Shown piece after piece: positions 35,096-43,899 of a DNA stretch of 64,000 nt. This DNA comes from Roseateles violae (lineage in GTDB: Bacteria > Pseudomonadota > Gammaproteobacteria > Burkholderiales > Burkholderiaceae_C). The translations under genes and the position numbers were made by a program. Within the stretch, counting starts at the first letter, position 1; each line of letters opens with the position of its first letter. A model generated the notes under the pieces. The model worked only from the letters and a program-made list of their open reading frames with translations. It was not told the origin of the DNA and ran no database searches. Location of the stretch: NCBI RefSeq assembly GCF_030410485.1, contig NZ_JAUHHC010000001.1:558001-622000 (forward strand), written 5' to 3'.

Positions 35096-36055
35096 ATGAC
35101 GACCGACAACACCGCCAAGCGCCGCCTCGTGCTGCTCCTATTGATCCCGCTGGCCGATGACTTCAAGGCGCTGCTGCGCGAGCGCTTCGAATTGATCGAT
35201 GCGCCCGACCCGGCCGCGCGCGCCGCGGCGATCGCCGGCCGCGGCGCCGAGATCGAGCTGGTGCTGACCAATGGCGCGACCGGCTTGCGCGCCGACGATA
35301 TCGCCGCACTGCCGCGCCTGGGCCTGGCCGCGGCCCAGGGCGCCGGCTACGAGAACCTCGATATCGCGGCGGCCAAGGCGCGTGGCATCGCCGTCTGCAA
35401 CGGCGCCGGCACCAACGACAGCTGCGTCGCCGACCACACGCTGGCCCTGCTGCTGGCCAGCGTGCGCGCGCTGCCGCAGCAGGAGAAGGCGCTGCGCGCC
35501 GGCATCTGGCGCGACGATCTGCCGCTGCGGCCCAGCGTCAACGGGCGGCGCCTGGGCATCTTCGGCATGGGCGCGATAGGCCGCAAGATCGCGCGCCGCG
35601 CCCAGGCCTTCGAGATGGAGATCGGCTATCACAACCGCCGCCCGCGCGAGGACGCGGCGGGCTGCCGCTACTTCGACAGCCTGGTCGCGCTGGCCGAATG
35701 GGCCGACTTCCTCGTCGTCGCCGCACCGGGCGGCCCCGCCACCCGCCATGCGGTCAATGCCGAGGTGCTGGCCGCCCTGGGCCCGCAGGGCCATCTGGTC
35801 AATATCGCGCGCGGCAGCCTGGTCGACACGGCGGCCCTGGCCGAGGCCCTGGCCGCCGGCCGCATCGCCGGCGCGGCGCTCGACGTCTACGAGAGCGAGC
35901 CCAAGCCGCCGGAGACCCTGCTCGGTTTCGACAATGTGATCCTGACCCCGCACATCGCCGGCTGGTCGCCGGAGTCGATCCGGGCGACGATCGATCTGTT
36001 CATCGCGAATGTGCAGGCCTGGGAGGCGGGGAGGCCGGTGCTGACGCCGTTGTGA
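35096..36055 (+). CDS. D-isomer-specific 2-hydroxyacid dehydrogenase
   Basis: This 319-aa NAD(P)-dependent enzyme interconverts a 2-oxoacid and a D-2-hydroxyacid. The nucleotide-binding motif is GIFGMGAIGRKIARRA (about residues 158-173). The catalytic triad is visible as Arg in VNIARGSLVD, Glu in YESEPKPP and His in LTPHIAGWS. The substrate-loop text resembles the hydroxypyruvate/glyoxylate reductase branch. ATG at 35096 (MTTDNTAKRR) gives the normal length; the longer frame is not family-like. It appears monocistronic. Confidence 0.9.
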   Translation: MTTDNTAKRRLVLLLLIPLADDFKALLRERFELIDAPDPAARAAAIAGRGAEIELVLTNGATGLRADDIAALPRLGLAAAQGAGYENLDIAAAKARGIAVCNGAGTNDSCVADHTLALLLASVRALPQQEKALRAGIWRDDLPLRPSVNGRRLGIFGMGAIGRKIARRAQAFEMEIGYHNRRPREDAAGCRYFDSLVALAEWADFLVVAAPGGPATRHAVNAEVLAALGPQGHLVNIARGSLVDTAALAEALAAGRIAGAALDVYESEPKPPETLLGFDNVILTPHIAGWSPESIRATIDLFIANVQAWEAGRPVLTPL

Positions 36056-36391
36056 TGGGTTCTTCGGGCGGCACGGCGCTCAACGGTGGCATTGGGCTAG
36101 ATAGCAAGAGCGTTTTCCGAACAGGCGCGAAGGCGGGCTTAGGCTGATCTCAGTCACTCGCGTCAACGACCCGAGTGGCTGTTGCCATCGTCACCGGTCA
36201 TTCGCTGGTAACGACACGTATGAAGACTGTGCACCCGGGACAAGGCCTTCGACGCGGCGCGCTGACAAGACAGTCTTGAACGAAACCGGCCTGGTCGTCG
36301 CACCAGCTCGCGCTGCCGAGCCATTGCAGCCATGAAATAGGCCAACACTCGCCACAGCCTGCCGTCCTTTGCTGGCCCACGGGGCTCGCAA
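36056..36391. other. 336-bp region without a recognisable gene
   Basis: This stretch has clearly lower G+C (under 60%) than the genome average and no frame with family character or a ribosome-binding site. A weak dyad CACTCG/CGAGTG lies at 36155-36177. It separates two converging genes and borders the lower-G+C TetR/SDR unit, so it may be the edge of transferred DNA. Confidence 0.5.
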
Positions 36392-37399
36392 TCACTTGAC
36401 CTTGATGACGACCTTGCCCTTCGCGCGCCCGGACTCGACATAGGCCAGGGCTTCATTGGTGGATTCGAACGGGAACACCTTGTCGATGACGGGACGGATC
36501 GTGCCTTCTTCGATGAGACGGGCAATCTCGTGCAACTGGGCGCCGTTCGCCTTCATGAAAAGGAAGGCATAGCCCAGACCGCGACGGCGTGCTTTTCGCC
36601 TGACGCCTGCGCTCAGCATGCGCATGACCAGCCTCACGAACCCCGGTGCGTTGATCTGCGCCCCGAACTCGGGGTCCGGCGGCCCGGAGATTGAAATCAG
36701 CTTGCCGCCGCGCTTGAGCACCCGAAGCGACTTGTCCAGCGTCTTGCCGTCCTGGCTGTTCAGCACCAGATCGTAGCCGCGCAGGACCTCTTCAAAGTCC
36801 TGGGTCTTGTAGTCGACGACCACATCGGCGCCCAGGCTCTTCACGAGCGCAACATTGGCCGCGCTCGTTGTCGTCGCGACGCTCGCGCCCAGGTGCTTGG
36901 CCAGCTGTATGGCGAAGGTGCCCACGCCGCCGGAACCGGCCTGGATGAAGACCTTCTGCCCTTGCTGAAGCTGGGCTCTCTCGACGAGCGCCTGCCAGGC
37001 CGTCAAACCGACCAGCGGGATGGACGCGGCCTCTTCCATCGTGAGCCCTCTGGGTTTGAGCGCCAGCGACGATTCTTTGACGGGGACAAACTCCGCGAAG
37101 CTGCCGATCCGGAAGTCATCGACTCGCGCATAGACCTCATCGCCCAACTTGAACTTGCGCGCCCGCGGGCCCGCCTTGACGACGACGCCCGCCACATCGT
37201 GGCCCAGGATGAGGGGCAGCCTGTACGGCAGGATGAGCTTGAACTCGCCGTCCCTGAGCTTGAAGTCCAGCTGGTTCACACCGGCGGCGTGGACCTCGAT
37301 CAGGACCTCGTCGTCGCGCATCTCAGGCACCGGCATGTCCGCCAGGCGCAAGGCGCTCTTTCTTTCATAGCGATCAGCGACAAATGCCTTCATGATCAT
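36392..37399 (-). CDS. Zinc-independent MDR-family NADP-dependent oxidoreductase
   Basis: The 335-aa protein belongs to the quinone-oxidoreductase branch of the medium-chain dehydrogenases: GHDVAGVVVKAG, LVGLTAWQALVERAQL, and the NADPH motif IQAGSGGVGTFAIQLAKHLGA. The catalytic-zinc ligands of alcohol dehydrogenases are absent. Likely reactions are NADPH-dependent reduction of quinones or activated enones. It overlaps the upstream SDR gene by 4 bp and shares its TetR-type operator, so both probably detoxify the compound sensed by the TetR protein. Confidence 0.9.
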   Translation of the reverse strand: MIMKAFVADRYERKSALRLADMPVPEMRDDEVLIEVHAAGVNQLDFKLRDGEFKLILPYRLPLILGHDVAGVVVKAGPRARKFKLGDEVYARVDDFRIGSFAEFVPVKESSLALKPRGLTMEEAASIPLVGLTAWQALVERAQLQQGQKVFIQAGSGGVGTFAIQLAKHLGASVATTTSAANVALVKSLGADVVVDYKTQDFEEVLRGYDLVLNSQDGKTLDKSLRVLKRGGKLISISGPPDPEFGAQINAPGFVRLVMRMLSAGVRRKARRRGLGYAFLFMKANGAQLHEIARLIEEGTIRPVIDKVFPFESTNEALAYVESGRAKGKVVIKVK

Positions 37400-38229
37400 T
37401 TCACCCCTCGTGCCGCGTCGAGCCGCAGGTCCTTGCGAATGCCGGCATCCACCAGACCGGCCGGCGCATACTTGCGCAGCAGCCGCAGGCGGCTCGCGAG
37501 CCCGCCGGCTGTGTAGCGGAGCTTCGGCTGGGTGGCGTTGGCAGCTTTCAGCACCACCTCGGCCACGACGTCGGGCAGGTCTGCCGTGGCCATCACCTCC
37601 TTCACGCGCTGGTTCACTGCGGTGCGAATCTCACGGTACTCCTCTAGCTTGGCGTCGGGCTCCAGGAGGTTCGCGTCGAACGGTGTCTTGGTGTAGGCGG
37701 GCTCGATGACCGAGACCCGGATGCCTCGCGTGCGCAGTTCATGGTCCAGCGATTCGGAATAGCCTTCGATGGCATGCTTGGTCGCGGCATAGAGGGCCCC
37801 GTAGGGCATGGGCAGGAAGCCCAGCACCGAGCCGATGTTGATGATGCGGCCCGAACCCTGCTGGCGCATGTGCGGCAACACCGCGCGCGTCATCCGGATG
37901 AGCCCGAAAAAGTTGGTGTCGAAGATGGACCGGGCCTGCTCCATCGAGCTTTCCTCGGCGCCGGCAGGGGCGACCCCGAAGCCGGCGTTGTTGACCAGCA
38001 GGTCGATGCGGCCTTCCAGTTGCAGCAGCCGCCCGACCGCCGCGTCAACCGATACGTCGCTGGTCACATCGAGCGGCAGCATCTCGAAGGCGCCGCCATT
38101 TGCCTCGGCGCCCCGTCGGCTCGTGCCATAGACCTGGTAGCCCGCCTTGGCGAGCAGCTCCGCGGTGGCCCGGCCGATGCCCGACGAGGCGCCGGTCACG
38201 AGGGCGATCTTGCGCTTCTTCATGGTCAT
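37396..38229 (-). CDS. SDR family oxidoreductase
   Basis: The 277-aa short-chain dehydrogenase has the TGASSGIG cofactor motif (about residues 13-20), NNAGFG, and the catalytic YAATKHA (Tyr, Lys) preceded by the Ser in NIGSVLGF. The family reduces or oxidises alcohols and ketones with NAD(P)(H). An alternative start two codons downstream (MKKRK) is possible. It is first in a two-gene unit with the MDR oxidoreductase, and a perfect 20-bp palindrome lies 66 bp upstream. Confidence 0.9.
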   Translation of the reverse strand: MTMKKRKIALVTGASSGIGRATAELLAKAGYQVYGTSRRGAEANGGAFEMLPLDVTSDVSVDAAVGRLLQLEGRIDLLVNNAGFGVAPAGAEESSMEQARSIFDTNFFGLIRMTRAVLPHMRQQGSGRIINIGSVLGFLPMPYGALYAATKHAIEGYSESLDHELRTRGIRVSVIEPAYTKTPFDANLLEPDAKLEEYREIRTAVNQRVKEVMATADLPDVVAEVVLKAANATQPKLRYTAGGLASRLRLLRKYAPAGLVDAGIRKDLRLDAARGVK

Positions 38230-38294
38230 GAATATCTCCGTCAGGGTTGCAGGTTCGGAAGCTCGGCGTCAGCCAAAGGCTTCAAACCAAAACT

Positions 38295-38314
38295 CACATG
38301 ATGATCATCATGTG
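38295..38314. promoter_or_regulatory. TetR-type operator upstream of the SDR gene
   Basis: CACATGATGATCATCATGTG is a perfect 20-bp palindrome. Its 14-bp core ATGATGATCATCAT is repeated at the TetR gene start (38943-38956). Its size and symmetry fit a TetR dimer site; binding is inferred. Confidence 0.75.
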
Positions 38315-38350
38315 CAAATTCGAGCGGAATGCCCATGTTCTTCAACGGGC

Positions 38351-38944
38351 TCAGTGAGTGGGGGCCAGCAGATGCCTGAGCGCTGCTTCGCGCAGGCCGT
38401 CCGACAACCCAGGGTCGTCAACCGCACGCGCCAGGAGCAGGGCGCCGACCATCGTGGACAGCGTCACGAGCGCTCGTTCATGAGCGCCGGGCTGCCCCCA
38501 GTCGGGAGACTGCCGGGCGACAAGGTCGATCATTTCCTTGATGTGGCGAGTCGCCACGCGACGCACCTCGGGCGCCTGGCGCGAAGTTTCGGAGCCAAGG
38601 GCTGCCAGGGGGCATCCCTGCTCGACATTCTCGACATGCGCTTTGGAGAGGTAAGCGTCCAGCATGGCGGCCATGGCGGTTCCGGGGGGCTGCTTGGCCA
38701 CGACATCAGCCGCCGCAGCTGCGGACTCCGCGCAGGCCTTAGTTGCCGCTTCGGCCAACATGGCCTCACGTGAGGCGAAGTGCGAGTAGAAGGCGCCATG
38801 CGTCAGGCCGGCTTCCTTCATGATGTCGGCGACGCCGGTGCCGTCGTAACCACTTCGACGAATGGCTCGGGCGGCCACGGACACGATGCGCTCGTGCGTG
38901 GCGTCTTTTGCAGCGGCTCTGGCATTCATCGTTGACTTTCGCAT
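38351..38944 (-). CDS. TetR family transcriptional regulator
   Basis: The 197-aa protein has an N-terminal TetR helix-turn-helix (GTGVADIMKEAGLTHGAFYSHFASREAMLAEA, about residues 33-64) and a C-terminal ligand domain with a Cys/Leu core. The MRKS start at 38944 is typical of this subgroup and has no ribosome-binding site. A promoter (TTGCCG, 17 nt, TATGAT) places the transcript start at or next to this ATG, so the mRNA is probably leaderless. The operator overlaps the -10 and the start codon, implying autorepression. The target is most likely the SDR/MDR pair transcribed ahead of it. Confidence 0.92.
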   Translation of the reverse strand: MRKSTMNARAAAKDATHERIVSVAARAIRRSGYDGTGVADIMKEAGLTHGAFYSHFASREAMLAEAATKACAESAAAAADVVAKQPPGTAMAAMLDAYLSKAHVENVEQGCPLAALGSETSRQAPEVRRVATRHIKEMIDLVARQSPDWGQPGAHERALVTLSTMVGALLLARAVDDPGLSDGLREAALRHLLAPTH

Positions 38945-38980
38945 GATGATCATCATACGTAAACCCAACAACTTCGGCAA
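38943..38980 (-). promoter_or_regulatory. Autoregulated tetR-type promoter with overlapping operator
   Basis: On the minus strand TTGCCG (38980-38975), a 17-nt spacer and TATGAT (38957-38952) form a promoter. The 14-bp palindrome ATGATGATCATCAT (38943-38956) covers the -10 and the predicted start site, which coincides with the A of the regulator's ATG at 38944. Confidence 0.65.
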
Positions 38981-39137
38981 GCCAGGGCGGCTTAGGCAGA
39001 GGCTTGCAGGAATAAGTCAGACCGACATGGCCGGACAGGTCCGAATGGCAGCTTGTTGTTGAGTTGCGGACATTCGCGCGCTTGTGGCCAGCGGCTGCAA
39101 GCGCTGCAATTCAGACGACTGCGCCGCCCGCTAGACC

Positions 39138-40190
39138 TCAGCGCAACCCCGCGTTGATCTTCTCCAGCACCGCCGCCCCCGGGCACAGCTCCCGCTCGCC
39201 CAGCGCGTTCAGCGGCGTCGCCACCGTGTTCAGGCCCTGGTGCATATCGCGCGCCTGCGGGTCGACGTAGAGCAGGCCGGTGGCGATCTCGCCGGCGGCG
39301 GCGAGGGCCTGCACCTGGTTCATCGCGGCGATGCGGTCGGTCGGGTCGTAGTCGGACTTCATCCGGCGCAGCCGCATCAGCGTGCCGTCGGCCTGCGGCA
39401 CGGTGATCACCGCCTCGTCGCCGATCGCCTGCTGCTCCGGCGCCAGATCGATGAAGTCGATGCGGTTGACCGCCTCGTTGTGCTCGCGCACATGGTCATA
39501 GCTGCGCGTGCTGCCGGCATGGTTGTTGAACGCGACGCAGGGGCTGATCACATCGATGAAGGCGGCGCCGCCATGGCGGATCGCGCCCTCGATCAGCGGT
39601 ACCAGCTGGGCCTTGTCGCCGCTGAAGGAGCGCGCCACATAGCTCGCGCCCAGCTGCAGCGCCATGCCGACCAGATCGATGGCCGCGTCGGCATTGACAG
39701 CGCCCTTCTTGGCCACCGAGCCGCGGTCGGCCGTCGCGCTGAACTGGCCCTTGGTCAAGCCGTAGACGCCGTTGTTCTCGACGATATAGACCATGCGCAC
39801 GCCGCGGCGCATCGCATGGGCGAACTGGCCCAGGCCGATCGAGGCGGAATCGCCGTCGCCGGACACGCCCAGGTAGAGCAGCTCGCGGTTGGCGAGATTG
39901 GCGCCGGTCAGCACGCTGGGCATGCGGCCGTGCACGGTGTTGAAGCCGTGGCTGGCACCGAGGAAGTAGTCGGGCGTCTTCGAACTGCAGCCGATGCCGC
40001 TGAGCTTGGCGACGCGGTGCGGCGCGATGTCCAGCTGCCAGCAGGCCTGCACGATGGCGGCCGAGATCGAGTCGTGGCCGCAGCCGGCGCACAGGGTCGA
40101 GACCTTGCCCTCGTAGTCGCGCCGCGTGTAGCCGACGGCGTTCTTCTGCAGCGAGGGATGGTGGAGTTTCGGTTTGGCGATATAGGTCAT
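39138..40190 (-). CDS. korB: 2-oxoacid:acceptor oxidoreductase, beta subunit
   Basis: The 350-aa protein is the thiamine-diphosphate subunit of a 2-oxoacid:ferredoxin oxidoreductase. It has LCAGCGHDSIS near the N-terminus, the TPP motif GDGDSASIGLGQFAHAMRRG and VENNGVYGLTKGQ. It converts a 2-oxoacid and CoA to acyl-CoA and CO2 with low-potential electrons. It follows the alpha subunit by 5 bp and a flavoprotein/iron-sulfur gene, as in 2-oxoglutarate:NADP oxidoreductase (KorABC) of Azoarcus. The substrate is inferred; pyruvate or indolepyruvate is not excluded. Confidence 0.9.
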   Translation of the reverse strand: MTYIAKPKLHHPSLQKNAVGYTRRDYEGKVSTLCAGCGHDSISAAIVQACWQLDIAPHRVAKLSGIGCSSKTPDYFLGASHGFNTVHGRMPSVLTGANLANRELLYLGVSGDGDSASIGLGQFAHAMRRGVRMVYIVENNGVYGLTKGQFSATADRGSVAKKGAVNADAAIDLVGMALQLGASYVARSFSGDKAQLVPLIEGAIRHGGAAFIDVISPCVAFNNHAGSTRSYDHVREHNEAVNRIDFIDLAPEQQAIGDEAVITVPQADGTLMRLRRMKSDYDPTDRIAAMNQVQALAAAGEIATGLLYVDPQARDMHQGLNTVATPLNALGERELCPGAAVLEKINAGLR

Positions 40191-40195
40191 GGCGG

Positions 40196-42019
40196 CTACC
40201 TCGGGGCCGTGGCCAGTTTGTGCACAAGGCGGGTGATCGCCTGCGTGATGAAGCGCGCGGTGATCGGCGTGCCGTCGAAGTGCAGGATCTTGGTCAGCCG
40301 GGACGGCGCGATCTCCAGCTCGTTGATCAGCAGCGCGCGCATCTGCGCGTCGCGGTTCTGCTCGACGACGAAGACCTGCTCGTGCGCAGCGACGAAGTCC
40401 CGCACGCTGTCCGGGAACGGAAACGCGCGCAGGCGCAGGCCGTCCAGATGGATGCCGGCCTCGGCCAGCGCGGCCAGCGCCTCGTCCATGGCCGGCGCGG
40501 TCGAGCCGAAGTAGATGACGCCCAGCACCGTCTTGGCGGCGGCCTTCCTGAGCACCGGCTGCGGCACCAGGGTCGCGGCGGTGGCGAACTTCTTCAGCAG
40601 TCGCTCGACGTTGTAGGTGTAGTCCTTGCCGGCCTCGGAGTAGCGCGCGTATTCGTCGCGCGTGGTGCCGCGGGTGAAGTAGGCGCCGCGGCTGGGATGC
40701 GTGCCGGGCAGGGTGCGCCAGGGGATGCCGTCGCCGTCCACGTCCTTGTAGCGGCCGAAGTCGCGCCCGGCCTCCAGCTCCTCGGCGCTCATCAGCTTGC
40801 CGCGGTCATAAGTGCGGCCCTCGTCCCATTGCAGCGGTTCGCACAGGCGCTGGTTCATGCCGATGTCCAGATCGCTCAGCACGAAGACCGGCGTCTGCAG
40901 CCGGTCGGCCAGGTCCAGCGCGGCGGCCGCATGCTCGAAGCATTCCTTCGGGTCCTCGGGCAGCAGCAGCACATGCTTGGTGTCGCCATGCGAGGCATAG
41001 GCGCTGCTCAGCAGATCGGCCTGCTGCGTGCGCGTCGGCATGCCGGTCGAGGGCCCGCCGCGCTGCACGTCGATGATGGTCAGCGGGATCTCGGCGAAAT
41101 AGGCCAGGCCCAGGAACTCGGTCATCAGCGAGACGCCGGGGCCGGACGTTGCCGTGAAGGCGCGCGCGCCGTTCCAGCCGGCGCCGGTGATCATGCCGAT
41201 CGAGGCGATCTCGTCCTCGGCCTGCACGATCGCATAGCGCTGCTGCCCGGTCTCGGGGTCGACGCGGTACTTGGCGCAGTATTTCTGGAAGGCCTCGGCC
41301 ACCGACGAGGATGGCGTGATCGGATACCAGGCGCAGACGGTGGCGCCGCCATAGACGCAGCCCAGCGCCGTCGCCGCATTGCCCTCCAGAAAGATGCGCT
41401 CGCCGATCAGGTCGGCGCGCCGCACCTTCAGGCCCAGCACCTCGCCCAGATGGTCGCGCGCGAAGCCGCGCCCGGCATGCAGCGCGCGCACATTTGAGTC
41501 GAGCAGCTTCTCCTTGCCGCGGTACTGCTCGGCAAACAGCTTCTCGATCACGCCGGCCTCGATCTCCATCAGCTGGGACAGCGCGCCCAGCACCATGATG
41601 TTCTTGAACAGCTGGCGCTGGCGCGAGTCCTCGTAGGTCGCATTGCAGATGGCCGTCACCGGCATGCCGATCACATGCACGCCCTCGCGGAACTCCGAGG
41701 GCGGCAAGGGCTTGCTGCTGTCGTAGAACAGATAGCCGCCCGGCTCGATCTCCGCCAGGTCCTGCTTCCAGGTCTGCGGGTTCATCGCCACCATCATGTC
41801 GACACCGCCGCGCCGGCCCAGCCAGCCGGCCTCGGACACGCGCACCTCGTACCAGGTGGGCAGGCCCTGGATATTGCTGGGGAAGATATTGCGCGGGCTG
41901 ACCGGCACGCCCATGCGCAGGATGGCCTTGGCGAACAGCTCGTTGGCCGAGGCCGAGCCGCTGCCGTTGACATTGGCGAACTTGACGACGAAGTCGTTCG
42001 TGGCGTCGATGCGACTCAT
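40196..42019 (-). CDS. korA: 2-oxoacid:acceptor oxidoreductase, fused gamma-alpha subunit
   Basis: This 607-aa protein joins a gamma domain (about residues 1-190, FANVNGSGSASANELFAKA, GGVDMMVAMN) to an alpha pyrimidine-binding domain (about 205-600, LEGNAATALGCVYGG, WYPITPSSSVAEAF, TATSGPGVSLMTEFLGLAYFAEIP). This is the usual fusion of aerobic-type KorA. The start at 42019 overlaps the flavoprotein stop by 4 bp. Together with the beta subunit it forms the catalytic core. No oxygen-protecting insertion was noted. Confidence 0.92.
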   Translation of the reverse strand: MSRIDATNDFVVKFANVNGSGSASANELFAKAILRMGVPVSPRNIFPSNIQGLPTWYEVRVSEAGWLGRRGGVDMMVAMNPQTWKQDLAEIEPGGYLFYDSSKPLPPSEFREGVHVIGMPVTAICNATYEDSRQRQLFKNIMVLGALSQLMEIEAGVIEKLFAEQYRGKEKLLDSNVRALHAGRGFARDHLGEVLGLKVRRADLIGERIFLEGNAATALGCVYGGATVCAWYPITPSSSVAEAFQKYCAKYRVDPETGQQRYAIVQAEDEIASIGMITGAGWNGARAFTATSGPGVSLMTEFLGLAYFAEIPLTIIDVQRGGPSTGMPTRTQQADLLSSAYASHGDTKHVLLLPEDPKECFEHAAAALDLADRLQTPVFVLSDLDIGMNQRLCEPLQWDEGRTYDRGKLMSAEELEAGRDFGRYKDVDGDGIPWRTLPGTHPSRGAYFTRGTTRDEYARYSEAGKDYTYNVERLLKKFATAATLVPQPVLRKAAAKTVLGVIYFGSTAPAMDEALAALAEAGIHLDGLRLRAFPFPDSVRDFVAAHEQVFVVEQNRDAQMRALLINELEIAPSRLTKILHFDGTPITARFITQAITRLVHKLATAPR

Positions 42020-43899
42020 ACCGTGGCCTTTCTTTCGGTCGGCATCACCACGCGCACCTGATGATCGCGGCAGCCGGGCCCGGCCTTGGTGGTCAGCAAG
42101 AGGAACTTCTGCATGTCCCAGGCGCCGGTGGGGCAGCGCTCGGCGCACAGGCCGCAGTGCAGGCAGACGTCCTCGTCCTTGACCATCACGCGTGCGGTCT
42201 TCAGCGGGCCCGACACGTACAGGTCCTGGCTCTCGTTCGGCGCCGGTGCCTTCAGCCGCTGGCGCAGATCGGCCTCCTCGCCGTTCTCGGTGAACGTGAT
42301 GCAGTCCATCGGGCAGATGTCCACGCAGGCATCGCACTCGATGCAGAGTTTGTCGGTGAAGACCGTCTGCACATCGCAGTTCAGGCAGCGCTGCGCCTCC
42401 TTGAAGGCGGTGGCCGCGTCGAAGCCCAGCTCGACCTCGACCTTGATGCTGGCCAGCGCCTTCTCGGCCGCCGTCCACGGCACCTTGTGGCGCAGGTCGT
42501 TGACCGGGCCGTTGTCATAGCTCCACTCGTGGATGCCCATCTTCTGCGACAGCAAGTTCACATGCGGGGCCGGCCGCTTGGCAACCGGCTCGCGGTGCAG
42601 GAAGCGGTCGATCGACACCGCCGCCTCGTGGCCATGGGCGACGGCCCAGATGATGTTCTTCGGGCCGAAGGCGGCATCGCCACCGAAGAAGACCTCTGGC
42701 CGGCTCGACTGCAGGCTGACGGCGTCCAGCAGCGGCAGGCCGTTCTCGCCGAACTCGATGCTCGCATCGCGCTCGATCCAGGGGAAGGCGTTCTCCTGGC
42801 CGACGGCGATCAGCACCTCGTCGCAGGGGATCTCGATCTCGTCGTCCGGCGGTTCGCCGGGCCGCTCCCAAGAACCGCCGGGTCCCCCCGGGGGACCGCC
42901 CGCGTACTCGCGGGCGAGGGGCGCGGGTCCCACGCGCTTGAAGCGCATCGCGACGAGCTTGCCGTCTTCATGGACGAAGGCCAGCGGTACATGGAAGTCG
43001 AGGATGGGGATGCCCTCGTGCTGCGCGTCCTCCTTCTCCCAGGGCGAGGCCTTCATCTGCGCATAGCCGCTGCGCACGGCCACCGTCACCGATGTGGCGC
43101 CAAGGCGCCGCGCCGAGCGGCAGCAGTCCATCGCCGTGTTGCCGCCGCCCAGCACGATCACGCGTGGCTTGACGCTCGTCACATGGCCGAAGGAGACCGA
43201 GGCCAGCCAGTCGATGCCGATGTGGATGCTGTCTGCCGCCTCCTGGCGACCGGGCAGCGGCAGATCGCGGCCCCGCGGCGCGCCGCAGCCGACGAAGACG
43301 GCGTCCCAGCCCTCGGCCAGCAGGGCCTGCATCGACTCGACCCGCTGGCCGCTGCGGAACTCGACGCCGAGGCCGAGGATGTAGCCGCATTCCTCGTCGA
43401 TGACCGATTCGGGCAGGCGAAAGCGCGGGATCTGCGTGCGGATGAAGCCGCCGGCCTTGGCCTCGCCGTCGAACACCGTCACCGCATAGCCCTGCGCCGC
43501 CAGATCGCGCGCCACCGTCAGCGAGGCCGGGCCGGCGCCGACGCAGGCCACGCGCTTGCCATTGCGCGGCAGCGGCTTGGGCAACTGCGCGCGCAACTCG
43601 TCGCTCTTGTGGTCGGCCGCCACGCGCTTGAGCCGGCAGATCGCCACCGCCTCCGGCTTTTCGGCATTGCGCTCCTCGACCCGCCCGCGCCGGCAGGCCG
43701 GTTCGCAGGGCCGGTCGCAGGTGCGGCCCAGCACGCCGGGAAAGACATTGGAAACCCAGTTGACCATATAGGCGTCGTCGTAACGACCCTGGGCGATCAG
43801 CCGGATGTACTCCGGCACGGGGGTGTGGGCCGGGCAGGCCCACTGACAGTCGACGACCTTGTGGAAATAGGCCGGGTCCGCGATATCGCTACGCTGCAC
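42016..43899 (-). CDS. FAD/NAD(P) oxidoreductase with iron-sulfur domains (KorC/GltD-like)
   Basis: The 627-aa protein has an N-terminal GltD-type iron-sulfur region (CQWACPAH, CDRPCEPACRRG), two dinucleotide folds (VGAGPASLTVARDLA and VLGGGNTAMDCCRSA), and a C-terminal ferredoxin with CIECDACVDICPMDC and CLHCGLCAERCPTGAW. It probably moves electrons between the 2-oxoacid oxidoreductase and NAD(P). The start is a GTG at 43899, preceded by AGGAGGATCCCCCA; the longer frame is not family-like. A Gly/Pro-rich stretch near residues 325-340 (APLAREYAGGPPGG) is encoded by a REP-like element. Confidence 0.9.
   Translation of the reverse strand: MQRSDIADPAYFHKVVDCQWACPAHTPVPEYIRLIAQGRYDDAYMVNWVSNVFPGVLGRTCDRPCEPACRRGRVEERNAEKPEAVAICRLKRVAADHKSDELRAQLPKPLPRNGKRVACVGAGPASLTVARDLAAQGYAVTVFDGEAKAGGFIRTQIPRFRLPESVIDEECGYILGLGVEFRSGQRVESMQALLAEGWDAVFVGCGAPRGRDLPLPGRQEAADSIHIGIDWLASVSFGHVTSVKPRVIVLGGGNTAMDCCRSARRLGATSVTVAVRSGYAQMKASPWEKEDAQHEGIPILDFHVPLAFVHEDGKLVAMRFKRVGPAPLAREYAGGPPGGPGGSWERPGEPPDDEIEIPCDEVLIAVGQENAFPWIERDASIEFGENGLPLLDAVSLQSSRPEVFFGGDAAFGPKNIIWAVAHGHEAAVSIDRFLHREPVAKRPAPHVNLLSQKMGIHEWSYDNGPVNDLRHKVPWTAAEKALASIKVEVELGFDAATAFKEAQRCLNCDVQTVFTDKLCIECDACVDICPMDCITFTENGEEADLRQRLKAPAPNESQDLYVSGPLKTARVMVKDEDVCLHCGLCAERCPTGAWDMQKFLLLTTKAGPGCRDHQVRVVMPTERKATV
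42882..42924. repeat. REP-like palindromic element, copy A (inside a CDS)
   Basis: GTCCC-CCC-GGGGGACCGCCC, a 7-bp stem (CCCGCG/CGCGGG region) and GGGCGAGGGGCGC make up this copy. The conserved arms match copy B at 58151-58213, while the inner stem differs. It lies in frame within the flavoprotein gene. Confidence 0.7.

Noticed and set aside
36155-36177. CACTCG/CGAGTG dyad as a terminator of the hydroxyacid dehydrogenase gene
   Set aside because: Only 6 bp of stem, 100 bp after the stop, with no T-run.
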